A stretch of DNA of 64,000 bases, taken from an uncultured Acidimicrobiales bacterium (GTDB taxonomy: Bacteria; Actinomycetota; Acidimicrobiia; Acidimicrobiales; CADCTF01). The translations under genes were made by a program, and so were the position numbers. The stretch's first letter is position 1. Each line of letters begins with the position of its first letter. A model generated the notes under the pieces. The model saw only the letters and a list, made by a program, of their open reading frames with translations. It was not told where the DNA came from and did no database searches. The stretch is from contig CADCTF010000087.1 of assembly GCA_902805655.1 (NCBI GenBank), positions 1 to 64,000 on the forward strand. The letters run 5' to 3'. Below, piece after piece: positions 8,202 through 15,381 of this stretch.

Positions 8202-8969
8202 ATGCTGCTCGAAGGCAAGAAGCTCCTCATCACGGGTGTGCTCACCGACGACTCGATCGCCTTCGGCGTGGCCAAGCTGGCCCAGGAGCAGGGCGCCGAG
8301 ATCGTGCTCACGTCCTTCGGCCGGGTGCAGCGTCTCACCGAGCGGGTGGCCCGCAAGCTGCCCTCACCGCCCGACGTCCTCGAGCTGGACGTCACCGACC
8401 CCGCCCATGTCGCGGCGCTCACCGAGGAGCTGCGCAGCCGGTGGGGGCGCCTCGACGGGGCGCTCCACGCCATCGCCAACGCCAACCCCGAGACCTGCCT
8501 GGGCGGCGACATCCGCAAGGCGCCATGGGAGGACGTGAGCGCCGCCCTCCACATCTCCACCTACTCGTTCAAGGCCCTGGCCGATGTGGCCGTGCCGCTC
8601 ATGGCCGACGGCGGCTCCATCGTGGGCCTCGACTTCGACGCCCGCTTGGCCTGGCCCGTCTACGACTGGATGGGAGTCGCCAAGGCGGCGCTCGAGTCGA
8701 CATCGCGCTACCTCGCCCGCGACCTCGGTCCGCTGGGCATCCGGGTCAACCTCGTGGCGGCCGGCCCGTTGCGCACCATGTCGGCCAAGTCGATCCCCGG
8801 GTTCTCGGCCTTCGAGGACGTGTGGACCGAGCGGGCGCCGCTGGGGTGGGACCTGCGGGACACCGAGCCGGTGGCCAAGGCCTGCGTGGCCCTGCTGTCG
8901 GACTGGTTCCCGGCGACCTCGGGCGAGATCGTCCACGTGGACGGCGGGTTCCACGCAGTAGGAGCCTGA
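8202..8969 (+). CDS. fabI: Enoyl-ACP reductase, InhA-like FabI
   Basis: NADH-dependent reduction of enoyl-ACP, the last step of each elongation round. The 255-residue protein has LLITGVLTDDSIAFG at the nucleotide site and YDWMGVAK (Tyr154, Lys161), the Y-x3-M-x3-K pattern of InhA. FDFDARLAWPVYDWMGVAKA is very close to the mycobacterial enzyme. AAGPLRTMSAKSIPGF is the substrate-loop region. An AAGGA ribosome site precedes the ATG. It closes the fatty-acid operon. Confidence 0.92.
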   Translation: MLLEGKKLLITGVLTDDSIAFGVAKLAQEQGAEIVLTSFGRVQRLTERVARKLPSPPDVLELDVTDPAHVAALTEELRSRWGRLDGALHAIANANPETCLGGDIRKAPWEDVSAALHISTYSFKALADVAVPLMADGGSIVGLDFDARLAWPVYDWMGVAKAALESTSRYLARDLGPLGIRVNLVAAGPLRTMSAKSIPGFSAFEDVWTERAPLGWDLRDTEPVAKACVALLSDWFPATSGEIVHVDGGFHAVGA

Positions 8970-8985
8970 CACCCAGAATGGCGAG

Positions 8986-9585
8986 GTGACCCTCTACGAC
9001 GAGCTGGGGGTGCCGGCTACGGCGACCACAGGGGAGATGCACGCCGCCTATCGCGCCAAGGTGCGGTCCCTGCATCCCGACGCACGAAGCCGCTCGTCGG
9101 ACCCCGAAGCCGACCGCGAGGCCGATGCCGCACTCCGCCGGTTGAACACCGCCTGGGAGGTGCTGCGTGACCCGCCCCGTCGGCGGTCGTACGACAACCA
9201 GGTCTTCGCCGGCCCCGGCTCACCCGCTTCGCCCCACGGCCGCTTCGGTTCGGCCGCGCCGTCGTCGGAGGAGGACTGGGTCGGTTCGGACGCGGGGACC
9301 CGCCCCCACTTCCGCTGGTGGATCGTGGCCGTGGCCGTGCTGCTCGCCGTCTTCGTGTTCTCGGCGTACGCCGGCAGCCCCACGAACACCGATGCGCCGC
9401 GCTCGTCGACCGTCGGACGCTGCCTCGCCCGTCAGCCCGGCGTCGATGCCGTCGTCGACTGCGCAGCGGCCAACGAGGGGCGCATCGTGGCCGAGATCTC
9501 CCGCACGGCGACGTGCCCGTCCGGGTCGCGAGCGGTCCCGGCGTTCGGCGGTTCCCGGGTCCTCTGCCTGGTCCCTTCGGACTAG
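8986..9585 (+). CDS. Membrane-anchored J-domain protein
   Basis: A 199-residue protein with an N-terminal J-domain (residues 2-70: YDELGVPATATTGEMHAAYR, then the HPD triad in RSLHPDARSR). A low-complexity linker and one membrane helix follow (WWIVAVAVLLAVFVFSAYAG, about 107-126), then a short outer domain with four Cys. The J-domain should stimulate a DnaK ATPase at the inner face of the membrane. The GTG start lies 16 nt after fabI. The outer Cys-containing tail resembles secreted actinobacterial domains of unknown role; two disulfides are possible. It is a class III J-protein with no zinc-finger region. Confidence 0.8.
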   Translation: MTLYDELGVPATATTGEMHAAYRAKVRSLHPDARSRSSDPEADREADAALRRLNTAWEVLRDPPRRRSYDNQVFAGPGSPASPHGRFGSAAPSSEEDWVGSDAGTRPHFRWWIVAVAVLLAVFVFSAYAGSPTNTDAPRSSTVGRCLARQPGVDAVVDCAAANEGRIVAEISRTATCPSGSRAVPAFGGSRVLCLVPSD

Positions 9586-9617
9586 GGCGCGGCAAGTTGG
9601 GTAGTTTGCGTGCGCCC

Positions 9618-10667
9618 ATGGTCAGCTTGCGGCGGTCCCGTTCCGGTCGCGGCCCAGTCGGACCGCTCGTGCTGGCCCTTGCCCTGGCCGTCATCGCCGC
9701 CGGCGTGTACCTGGGGGTCTCCGGGTCCGCCCTCGCCGGGCGCCTCGGTCTTCCCGTGCCCAGAAGCTCTCGCATGGCACTCGTCGCCGGCACCCCACCG
9801 CCTGTCGCCCCCACCGCGCCGGCTGTGCCCACCGCGCCTCCTGTGGTCGAGCCCGAGCCCAGGCCGGTCGCGGTGATGGCTCCGTCGCCGGCTCCTCTGC
9901 CAACAGCAGCCCCACCGGTCGTCGTGCCGGCGGTAGCCCCACCGGTCGCCGTGCCGGCGGTCTCGACCGTCGCAGCTCCGACCGTCGCGGTTCCGACGGC
10001 TCCAGTACCGAGCTCGGGCTCGGCTGCTCCGCTCGTTCAGTCGGTGATCGTCGAAGTGCCTGTGAGCGGCAGGCCGCTGGTCGAGCCGGTCGTGACACCG
10101 GTAGTCGTGGTACCAGTGCTGGAGATCGTGGCCGAGCCGGTCGCGATCGTCCAGACACCGGTAATCGAGGTCGTGGAGCCAGTGGCCGCACCGGTCGTCA
10201 CCACCGTCGTCGAGGTCGTGGAGATTGCGGCGCCGGTGGTCGAGCCGGTCGGCCCGACGCCGGTTGTGGCGCCGGTCGGGACTCCCGTCATCACCCCCGC
10301 AGTGGAGATCATCGAGCCGGTGGCGACGCCGGTGGTGGAGATCGTCGAGCCGGTGGTGACGCCGGTGGTGGAGATCGGCGAGCCGGTCGTCACGCCGGTG
10401 GTCGAGATCGTGGAGCCGGTGGTTACGCCGGTGGTCGCGATCATCGAGCCGGTCGTGACGCCGGTGCTGGAGATCGTCGAGCCGGTCGTTACGCCGGTGA
10501 TCGCAGTTGTGACGCCGGTGGTCGAGCCGGTCCTGGCGCCGCTGATCGCAGTTGCGACGCCGGTGGTCGAGCCGATTGTGACGACGGTGGTCGAGCCGGT
10601 CGTCGTGGCACCGGTCGTCGAGACCATCACGCCGGTGCTCAGCCCGGTGGGCGGGCTGCTCCGCTGA
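9618..10667 (+). CDS. Membrane-anchored Pro/Val-rich repeat protein
   Basis: A 349-residue protein of unusual composition. After a basic start (MVSLRRSRSGRG) there is one hydrophobic helix at about residues 14-32, either a signal anchor or an uncleaved signal peptide. The remainder is almost only Val, Pro, Ala, Thr, Glu and Ile. It has a Pro/Ala-rich part (about 55-135) and then a tract of EIVEPVVTPVV-like units. It has no Cys and no catalytic motif. It may be an extended cell-surface spacer or stalk. The start is set by the ATG at 9618; the frame runs open upstream into the J-domain gene region but without family support. No homologue is recognised. Confidence 0.6.
   Translation: MVSLRRSRSGRGPVGPLVLALALAVIAAGVYLGVSGSALAGRLGLPVPRSSRMALVAGTPPPVAPTAPAVPTAPPVVEPEPRPVAVMAPSPAPLPTAAPPVVVPAVAPPVAVPAVSTVAAPTVAVPTAPVPSSGSAAPLVQSVIVEVPVSGRPLVEPVVTPVVVVPVLEIVAEPVAIVQTPVIEVVEPVAAPVVTTVVEVVEIAAPVVEPVGPTPVVAPVGTPVITPAVEIIEPVATPVVEIVEPVVTPVVEIGEPVVTPVVEIVEPVVTPVVAIIEPVVTPVLEIVEPVVTPVIAVVTPVVEPVLAPLIAVATPVVEPIVTTVVEPVVVAPVVETITPVLSPVGGLLR
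10305..10502 (+). repeat. Six tandem 33-bp repeats coding for EIVEPVVTPVV
   Basis: Six imperfect head-to-tail copies of a 33-bp unit lie inside the Pro/Val-rich gene. At protein level they read EIIEPVATPVV, EIVEPVVTPVV, EIGEPVVTPVV, EIVEPVVTPVV, AIIEPVVTPVL and EIVEPVVTPVI. Degenerate copies continue on both sides. Variation falls mostly at third codon positions, so the protein repeat appears to be what is kept. Confidence 0.85.
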
Positions 10668-10670
10668 GCC

Positions 10671-11261
10671 TTACGGCTGGGCGGGCACCCGCTCGATCAC
10701 GTGATCGACGTGACCGTAGATACGGGCCTGCTCGGCGGTGAACCAGCGGTCGCGGTCGGAGTCGGCCTCGATGCGCTCGACCGGCTGACCCGTGTGCTGG
10801 GCGATGAGCTGGGCCAGGAGGCGCTTGGTGAAGACGATCTGCTCGGCATGGATGGCGATGTCGGCGGCCACGCCCTGCAGCACGCCGCCGATGAGCGGCT
10901 GGTGCATGAGGATGCGGCTGTGAGGCAGGGCGAAGCGCTTGCCGGGTGCGCCGGAGCAGAGCAGGAACTGGCCCATCGAGGCGGCCAGCCCCATGCAGAA
11001 GGTGGCCACGTCGGGCCGGATGTACTGCATGGTGTCGTAGATGGCCATCCCGCTGTCCACCGAACCGCCGGGCGAGTTGATGTACACGTGGATGTCACGG
11101 TCTTCGTCCTCGGCCGACAGCAGCAGCAGCTGAGCGCAGACGACGTTGGCCAGCTTGTCGTCGATGGGCGCACCGATGAACACGATGCGCTGCTTGAGGA
11201 GCTGCTGGAAGAGGTCGAACCCCTCGCCGCTACCGGGCCCGGCCATCTGTGGGGAGAACAT
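10671..11261 (-). CDS. clpP: ATP-dependent Clp protease proteolytic subunit
   Basis: Serine peptidase that forms the ClpP barrel fed by ClpX or ClpC. The 196-residue protein has the full triad: Ser95 in GLAASMGQF, His120 in RILMHQPL and Asp171 in [19 protein letters not shown], the oxyanion and substrate strand, is intact. It stands alone here with no second clpP or clpX beside it, whereas many actinobacteria have a clpP1-clpP2 pair. It is therefore either a third copy or a separated subunit. The ATG has no ribosome site but has TAGCCT 6 nt upstream, suggesting a leaderless message. Confidence 0.92.
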   Translation of the reverse strand: MFSPQMAGPGSGEGFDLFQQLLKQRIVFIGAPIDDKLANVVCAQLLLLSAEDEDRDIHVYINSPGGSVDSGMAIYDTMQYIRPDVATFCMGLAASMGQFLLCSGAPGKRFALPHSRILMHQPLIGGVLQGVAADIAIHAEQIVFTKRLLAQLIAQHTGQPVERIEADSDRDRWFTAEQARIYGHVDHVIERVPAQP

Positions 11262-11267
11262 GGCCCG

Positions 11268-11273
11268 AGGCTA
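11268..11273 (-). promoter_or_regulatory. Putative leaderless -10 element of clpP
   Basis: On the minus strand TAGCCT lies 6 nt before the clpP ATG with a G-T just upstream (GGTAGCCT). Transcription starting about 6-7 nt after this hexamer would begin at the start codon. No Shine-Dalgarno sequence is present. The call rests on spacing and on its recurrence before other genes in the window. Confidence 0.45.
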
Positions 11274-11349
11274 CCGTGACGTCGCGGGCAAAGTTCCCCG
11301 AGGAGGGTTTCGGTGGCCGCAAGGCCGGGGAGTACAGACCCACAAGCTT

Positions 11350-11388
11350 GACAGCCCCTCTGACAACCCGCCGGTCAGAGGGGCTGTC
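11350..11388 (-). terminator. 15-bp perfect hairpin, terminator of the STAS gene
   Basis: A flawless 15-bp inverted repeat (arms 11350-11364 and 11374-11388) encloses a 9-nt loop. On the minus strand it begins 28 nt after the STAS gene stop codon and lies upstream of clpP, so it should end STAS transcription before clpP. There is no long U tract, which is usual in high-GC actinobacteria. Confidence 0.7.
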
Positions 11389-11415
11389 GCTTGCTTGACC
11401 GGAGGCCGCGAGGCC

Positions 11416-11775
11416 TCAGGCCACCCCGGCACAGTCGTGCACGGCGGCCTCGACGGTCGGGTGGATCGGAAGGGCCTTGTCGACTCGCGTGATCTCGAAG
11501 ACTCGGCGCACGGGCTGATCGTCCTCCACGACGAGGCACATGGTCTTCTCACCGGCCCGCAACCGCTTCTTGATGCCCACCAGCGCGCCGAGGCCGGTCG
11601 AGTCGAGGAACGTGACGCGCCGCAGATCGAACACGAGACGCTCGACGCCATCACCCACCAAGCGCTGGGTGCACTCCCGCAGCTGAGGAACGGTGTACGC
11701 GTCGAGCTCGCCGGACACGGCCACCACTGCGTAGGTGGGGAACCGGGTGGCAGTGGTCTCGAACGACTCGTTCAC
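11416..11775 (-). CDS. STAS-domain anti-sigma factor antagonist
   Basis: A 119-residue SpoIIAA/RsbV-type protein. In this family the unphosphorylated form binds an anti-sigma kinase and frees a sigma factor. VVAVSGELDAYTVPQLRE opens the domain, and the phospho-acceptor serine sits in FLDSTGLGALVG near residue 60. I chose the GTG at 11775 because a GAGGGGGA ribosome site precedes it; a longer start at 11817 would run into the tRNA. No anti-sigma or sigma gene is adjacent, so the partner is unknown. A 15-bp terminator hairpin follows. Confidence 0.85.
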   Translation of the reverse strand: MNESFETTATRFPTYAVVAVSGELDAYTVPQLRECTQRLVGDGVERLVFDLRRVTFLDSTGLGALVGIKKRLRAGEKTMCLVVEDDQPVRRVFEITRVDKALPIHPTVEAAVHDCAGVA

Positions 11776-11812
11776 GTGCTCCCCCTCGACACCTGCACAA
11801 AGAGTGCCATTG

Positions 11813-11894
11813 TGCACCAGGTGGGAGTCGAACCCACACGAGCCTTGCCCACCGGATCCTAAGTCCGGCGCGTCTGCCGTTCCGCCACTGGTGC
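11813..11894 (-). tRNA. tRNA-Leu, anticodon UAG
   Basis: An 82-nt class II tRNA. The acceptor stem GCACCAG pairs with CTGGTGC, with discriminator A. The anticodon stem CCGGA/TCCGG encloses the loop CTTAGGA, giving anticodon TAG. A long variable arm of the leucine type is present, and the T arm GTGGGTTCGACTCCCAC is intact. The terminal CCA is not encoded. It reads CUA and, through wobble, other CUN codons. It lies just upstream of the STAS gene on the same strand. Confidence 0.95.
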
Positions 11895-11947
11895 GTCCTC
11901 ACGGCACGCTATCGCCCGGCTCCCCGCCACTAGCCTGAGACCTCGCC

Positions 11948-12298
11948 ATGAGAACCAGCGTCACCAGGGCGTTCAGCTTCGAGGCGGCGCACCAGCTCCC
12001 GTGGCACCAGGGCAAGTGCCAGCGGCTGCACGGTCACAGCTACCGCCTCGAGGTCACGGTGGCCGGGCCGATCGGGCCCAACGGGATCGTCGTCGACTTC
12101 TCCGACGTGCGCCGGGTGGTGCAGCGTGAGGTCATCGACCGCTTCGACCACCGGTACCTGAACGACCTGCTCGACAACCCCACCGCCGAGCTGGTGGCGG
12201 CGGAGATCTGGAAGTCGCTCGAGGCTGCAGAGCTGGCTGTCAGCCACATCCGGCTGTGGGAGACGGCCGACAGCTGGGTCGAGCTGCAGGCGGACTGA
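11948..12298 (+). CDS. queD: 6-carboxy-5,6,7,8-tetrahydropterin synthase
   Basis: Second step of the 7-deazaguanine pathway to preQ0: converts dihydroneopterin triphosphate to 6-carboxytetrahydropterin. The 116-residue protein has the zinc histidines of FEAAHQLPWHQ and LHGHSYRL and the catalytic Cys in GKCQRLHGH. FDHRYLND is also typical. queC starts 5 nt later, so the two are co-transcribed. TAGCCT at 11931-11936 may be a -10 element, 11 nt before the ATG. No GTP cyclohydrolase gene is in the window. Confidence 0.92.
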   Translation: MRTSVTRAFSFEAAHQLPWHQGKCQRLHGHSYRLEVTVAGPIGPNGIVVDFSDVRRVVQREVIDRFDHRYLNDLLDNPTAELVAAEIWKSLEAAELAVSHIRLWETADSWVELQAD

Positions 12299-12303
12299 TC
12301 GGC

Positions 12304-12990
12304 GTGGGCGGATCGCTCGTCGTCCTCTCCGGCGGCCTCGACTCGACGGTGTGCCTGGCTCTCGCGGCACGCGACGGTGAGAGTGACGGGCCGGCGCCGC
12401 TCGCCCTGTCCTTCGACTACGGCCAGCGTCACCGGGTCGAGCTGAGCTCCGCGGCGGCCGTCGCCCGGCACTACGGCAGCGAGCACCTGGTGGTTCCGCT
12501 CGACGCCCGGCCCTGGGGTGGGTCCGCCCTCACCGACGACAGCATCGACGTGCCCGAGCCGGAAACCTCCGGCGGCGGGGCGGACCAAGAGATCCCCGTC
12601 ACCTACGTGCCGGCCCGCAACCTCATCTTCCTGGCCGTCGCCATGGGCGTGGCCGAGGCGCGCGACCTCGACGCGGTGTACCTGGGGGTGAATTCCCTCG
12701 ACTACAGCGGCTATCCCGACTGCCGACCGGAGTTCCTCACCTCGTTCGCCGAGACGGCTCGCCTCGCCCTCAAGCGGGGGGTCGAGGGCCGGCCCGTCGA
12801 GGTGCGGGCCCCGCTCCTCGACCTGGGGAAGGCTGACATCGTGCGCCTGGGTGTGGAGGTCCGCGCCCCGCTCGACCTGACGTGGTCCTGCTACCGGGGC
12901 GGGCGCCGCCCCTGCGGCTCGTGTGACTCGTGCGCCCTCCGGGAGCGGGGCTTCGCCGACGCCGGCGTCCCCGACCCCGCCCTGGTCTGA
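12304..12990 (+). CDS. queC: 7-cyano-7-deazaguanine (preQ0) synthase
   Basis: ATP-dependent conversion of 7-carboxy-7-deazaguanine to preQ0. The 228-residue protein has the PP-loop LSGGLDSTVCLA at residues 8-19 and ends with a Cys cluster that binds zinc (CYRGGRRPCGSCDSCALRER). YVPARNLIFLAVA and GVNSLDYSGYPDCRPEF are family hallmarks. I chose the GTG at 12304, which gives MGGSLVVLSGGLDST; longer starts would run into queD. preQ0 can go to queuosine tRNA, archaeosine-like or DNA modification, and the window does not show which. Confidence 0.93.
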   Translation: MGGSLVVLSGGLDSTVCLALAARDGESDGPAPLALSFDYGQRHRVELSSAAAVARHYGSEHLVVPLDARPWGGSALTDDSIDVPEPETSGGGADQEIPVTYVPARNLIFLAVAMGVAEARDLDAVYLGVNSLDYSGYPDCRPEFLTSFAETARLALKRGVEGRPVEVRAPLLDLGKADIVRLGVEVRAPLDLTWSCYRGGRRPCGSCDSCALRERGFADAGVPDPALV

Positions 12991-13005
12991 GGCGGTCGGT
13001 CCCGG

Positions 13006-13971
13006 CTACGCCAGCTGGGCGACGAGGTCGTCGAGCGGCACGGAGCCGGGCTGGCCACCTTCCCGGGCCAGTCGCGCCGCAGTGGACTGCAGCAGGGCGT
13101 TGACGGGCGTGGGCACGTCGTGCAGCCGGCCCAGCAGCACGACCTCCCCGTTCAGGTAGTCGGACTCGATCGAGCCGGTGCCGCGCGCCAGGCTCTGCCA
13201 CGACGAGCTGCCGCCCCGGGGCCGGCCCTCGATCGGACGGATGCTCATGAGGTTGCCGCGACGGGCCCGGTCCTCCTCGGCCGTGGCGGCGTCGATGCCG
13301 GCGGCGGCGTAGCACTCGAGCGCCTCCTTCCGCGCCCGGGCGTGGAGGTCGCCGCCCCTTGCGCCCGGGCCGCAGGCGGCATCGAGGGCGTTGCCCAGGT
13401 TGCTCAACAGCTTGGAGTACTTCAGGCGCATGATCCGGGGATCCGGTCGAGAGCTGAACGAGGACCGCTCGAGGTCGGCGGCGATCGCGGCGGCCACGTC
13501 GTCGGCGCCCGACGGGTACCGGCCGAGGTCGAGGATCCCCGACACGGGCGAGGAGCTCACGTCCACCGAACCGGGCTCGAGGTGCGTGGCCGGCAACATC
13601 ACGCACATGGCGTAGACGTTGGCGAAGCGTCGGGCGGCCAGGCGCTCGTTCTCCACCCCGTTCTGCGCGCACACCACCGCGAGCTCCGGCGGTGCAACCG
13701 CCCGAAGCGCGTCGAGCGCCGGAGCGGTGTCCTGCGTCTTCATGCTCAGCACGACCACGTCGTCCGGCCGCAGGTCGATCTCGCCGGGGTGCTCCACGCA
13801 CGGGATCGGCAGCACCACGCTGTCGTCGGGCGAGTGCAGGCGCAGGCCCCCCGACCGGATGGCCCTCCCGTGGTCGCCTCGCGCCACGAGCACCACGTCG
13901 GCGCCGTGCTGCGCGAGCCGCCCGCCGATCGTGCCCCCGACCGCCCCGGCTCCGTAGATGACGTACCTCAC
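13006..13971 (-). CDS. Ketopantoate reductase family protein (ApbA/PanE)
   Basis: NADPH-dependent reduction of 2-ketopantoate or a similar 2-oxoacid. The 321-residue protein starts at GTG 13971, with a GAGGAGAG ribosome site upstream, and opens MRYVIYGAGAVGG, a Rossmann GxGxxG loop. CAQNGVENE near residue 100 and KYSKLLSNLGNAL near 185 (catalytic Lys and Asn helix) support the family. It lies on the opposite strand between queC and queE, so it is not in the que transcription unit. True panE or another ApbA-family reductase cannot be told apart here. Confidence 0.85.
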   Translation of the reverse strand: MRYVIYGAGAVGGTIGGRLAQHGADVVLVARGDHGRAIRSGGLRLHSPDDSVVLPIPCVEHPGEIDLRPDDVVVLSMKTQDTAPALDALRAVAPPELAVVCAQNGVENERLAARRFANVYAMCVMLPATHLEPGSVDVSSSPVSGILDLGRYPSGADDVAAAIAADLERSSFSSRPDPRIMRLKYSKLLSNLGNALDAACGPGARGGDLHARARKEALECYAAAGIDAATAEEDRARRGNLMSIRPIEGRPRGGSSSWQSLARGTGSIESDYLNGEVVLLGRLHDVPTPVNALLQSTAARLAREGGQPGSVPLDDLVAQLA

Positions 13972-14042
13972 TCGGCTCTCTCCTCGTTTCGCGCGCCGCG
14001 GCGACGCTAGCGACACCGCCGGGTGAAGCGGGACGGTCGGCC

Positions 14043-14048
14043 TAGCCT
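14043..14048 (+). promoter_or_regulatory. Putative leaderless -10 element of queE
   Basis: TAGCCT lies 7 nt upstream of the queE GTG, and there is no ribosome binding site between them. The same hexamer and spacing recur before clpP and the DUF3817 gene. This suggests transcription from the start codon. Confidence 0.4.
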
Positions 14049-14055
14049 CCACCGG

Positions 14056-14757
14056 GTGACAGACCTGGGCCCGACGCTGGTGGTCTCGGAGGTGTTCGGG
14101 CCGACGTGGCAGGGCGAGGGCGCGTCGCTGGGTCGCCGAGCCGGGTTCGTGCGCCTCGGACGATGCAACCTGGCCTGCACCTGGTGCGACACGCCGTACA
14201 CGTGGCGATGGGCCGACCACGACCCGGCCGTCGAGCTCTCGACGCAGTCGGTGGCCGACGTCATCCAACAGCTGGAAGCCATGGCGGTCGGCCTCGTCGT
14301 CGTGACCGGTGGCGAGCCGATGGTGCAGCAACGCAGCCTCGTGCCTCTGCTCGAGGGCATCGGTTCGCGGGGCTGGCAGGTGGAGATCGAGACGGCGGGC
14401 ACCTTCGCCCCCCTCGACGAGGTCACCCGCCTGGTCGACCGGTGGAACGTGTCACCGAAGCTGGCCGGCTCCGGCAACGCGCTCGAGGCGCGATACCGGC
14501 CGGACGCGCTAAGGGCCCTGGAGGCGACCGGCGCGGCGGCGTTCAAGTTCGTCGTCACCGACCCGGGCGAGCTCGACGAGGTGGACCGGATCGTGCGCGA
14601 GTGCGGGCTCATCGACGTGTGGGTCATGCCGGAGGGGACGGATGCGGCGACCGTGGTGCGGCGGGGACGGGAGCTGGCCGACGCCGTGCTCGGCCGGGGC
14701 TGGAACCTCACCACCCGCCTCCACGTGCTGCTGTGGGGGGACGAGCGGGGCCGCTGA
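14056..14757 (+). CDS. queE: 7-carboxy-7-deazaguanine synthase (radical SAM)
   Basis: Radical-SAM ring contraction that forms 7-carboxy-7-deazaguanine, between QueD and QueC. The 233-residue protein has the iron-sulfur motif C-x3-C-x2-C in RCNLACTWCDTPYTW near residue 40. FGPTWQGEGASLGRRAGFVR before it and VVTGGEPMVQ after it are family signatures. The GTG at 14056 was chosen for product length and the -10-like TAGCCT just upstream; an earlier ATG at 14023 would add 11 residues. It is split from queD-queC by the convergent reductase gene. Confidence 0.92.
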   Translation: MTDLGPTLVVSEVFGPTWQGEGASLGRRAGFVRLGRCNLACTWCDTPYTWRWADHDPAVELSTQSVADVIQQLEAMAVGLVVVTGGEPMVQQRSLVPLLEGIGSRGWQVEIETAGTFAPLDEVTRLVDRWNVSPKLAGSGNALEARYRPDALRALEATGAAAFKFVVTDPGELDEVDRIVRECGLIDVWVMPEGTDAATVVRRGRELADAVLGRGWNLTTRLHVLLWGDERGR

Positions 14758-14777
14758 GGTTCGACCAGCCCGCCCGC

Positions 14778-15371
14778 TCAGCGGTCCGAGAGGGCCCGGG
14801 CCAGAGCGCGGAACGCCCGGCCCCGGTGGCTGACGGCGTGCTTCTCGTTCGGAGACATTTCGGCGAACGTGCGGCCGTCGCCCTCGTCGGGCACGAAGAC
14901 CGGGTCGTAGCCGAAGCCGGCGGCGCCTCGTGGCGCCAGGGCGATCGAGCCGTCGACCGCTCCGGATGCGAGCACCTCGGTGCCGTCGGGGAAGCAGGCG
15001 ATGGCCACCGTGCGGAAGCGGGCTCGGCGGTCACCAGCACCTTCGAGGGCTTGGACGAGCTTGTTCACGTTGTCGAGGTAGGTGGCGTCCTCACCTGCGT
15101 AGCGAGCCGAGTAGACACCGGGTGCGCCGCCCAGGGCCTCGACCTCGAGGCCGGTGTCATCGGCGACGGCCGCCTCCCCGGTGGCTTCGACCAGCGCCCG
15201 GGCCTTGAGGCGCGCGTTGTCCTCCAACGTCTCGCCCGTCTCCTCGACGTCGGGTACCTCGGCCGGGCGAGGAACGAGCTCGACCGCCTCGCCCAGGATG
15301 GCGGCGATCTCCGCGGCCTTGTCCGGGTTGGCCGTGGCCAGCACGTACCGGGCAGGTGTGGCCGTGGTCAA
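14778..15371 (-). CDS. rdgB: XTP/dITP pyrophosphatase
   Basis: Hydrolyses non-canonical purine triphosphates (XTP, dITP, ITP) to monophosphates, keeping them out of DNA. The 197-residue HAM1-family protein has VLATANPDKAAEI at the N-terminus, DDTGLEVEALGGAPGVYSAR in the core, and GFGYDPVFVP and FAEMSPNEKHAVSHRGRA at the substrate site. It is last in the nine-gene minus-strand operon, 10 nt after rph, the same order as Rv1340-Rv1341 in Mycobacterium tuberculosis. Confidence 0.94.
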   Translation of the reverse strand: MTTATPARYVLATANPDKAAEIAAILGEAVELVPRPAEVPDVEETGETLEDNARLKARALVEATGEAAVADDTGLEVEALGGAPGVYSARYAGEDATYLDNVNKLVQALEGAGDRRARFRTVAIACFPDGTEVLASGAVDGSIALAPRGAAGFGYDPVFVPDEGDGRTFAEMSPNEKHAVSHRGRAFRALARALSDR

Positions 15372-15381
15372 CGGTGTCCGC

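Noticed and set aside
10037-10630. A 197-codon Thr/Gly/Ser repeat frame opposite the Pro/Val repeat gene
   Set aside because: The repeat itself keeps the opposite frame open. It has no signal peptide or ribosome site, and the plus strand has a membrane anchor and start.
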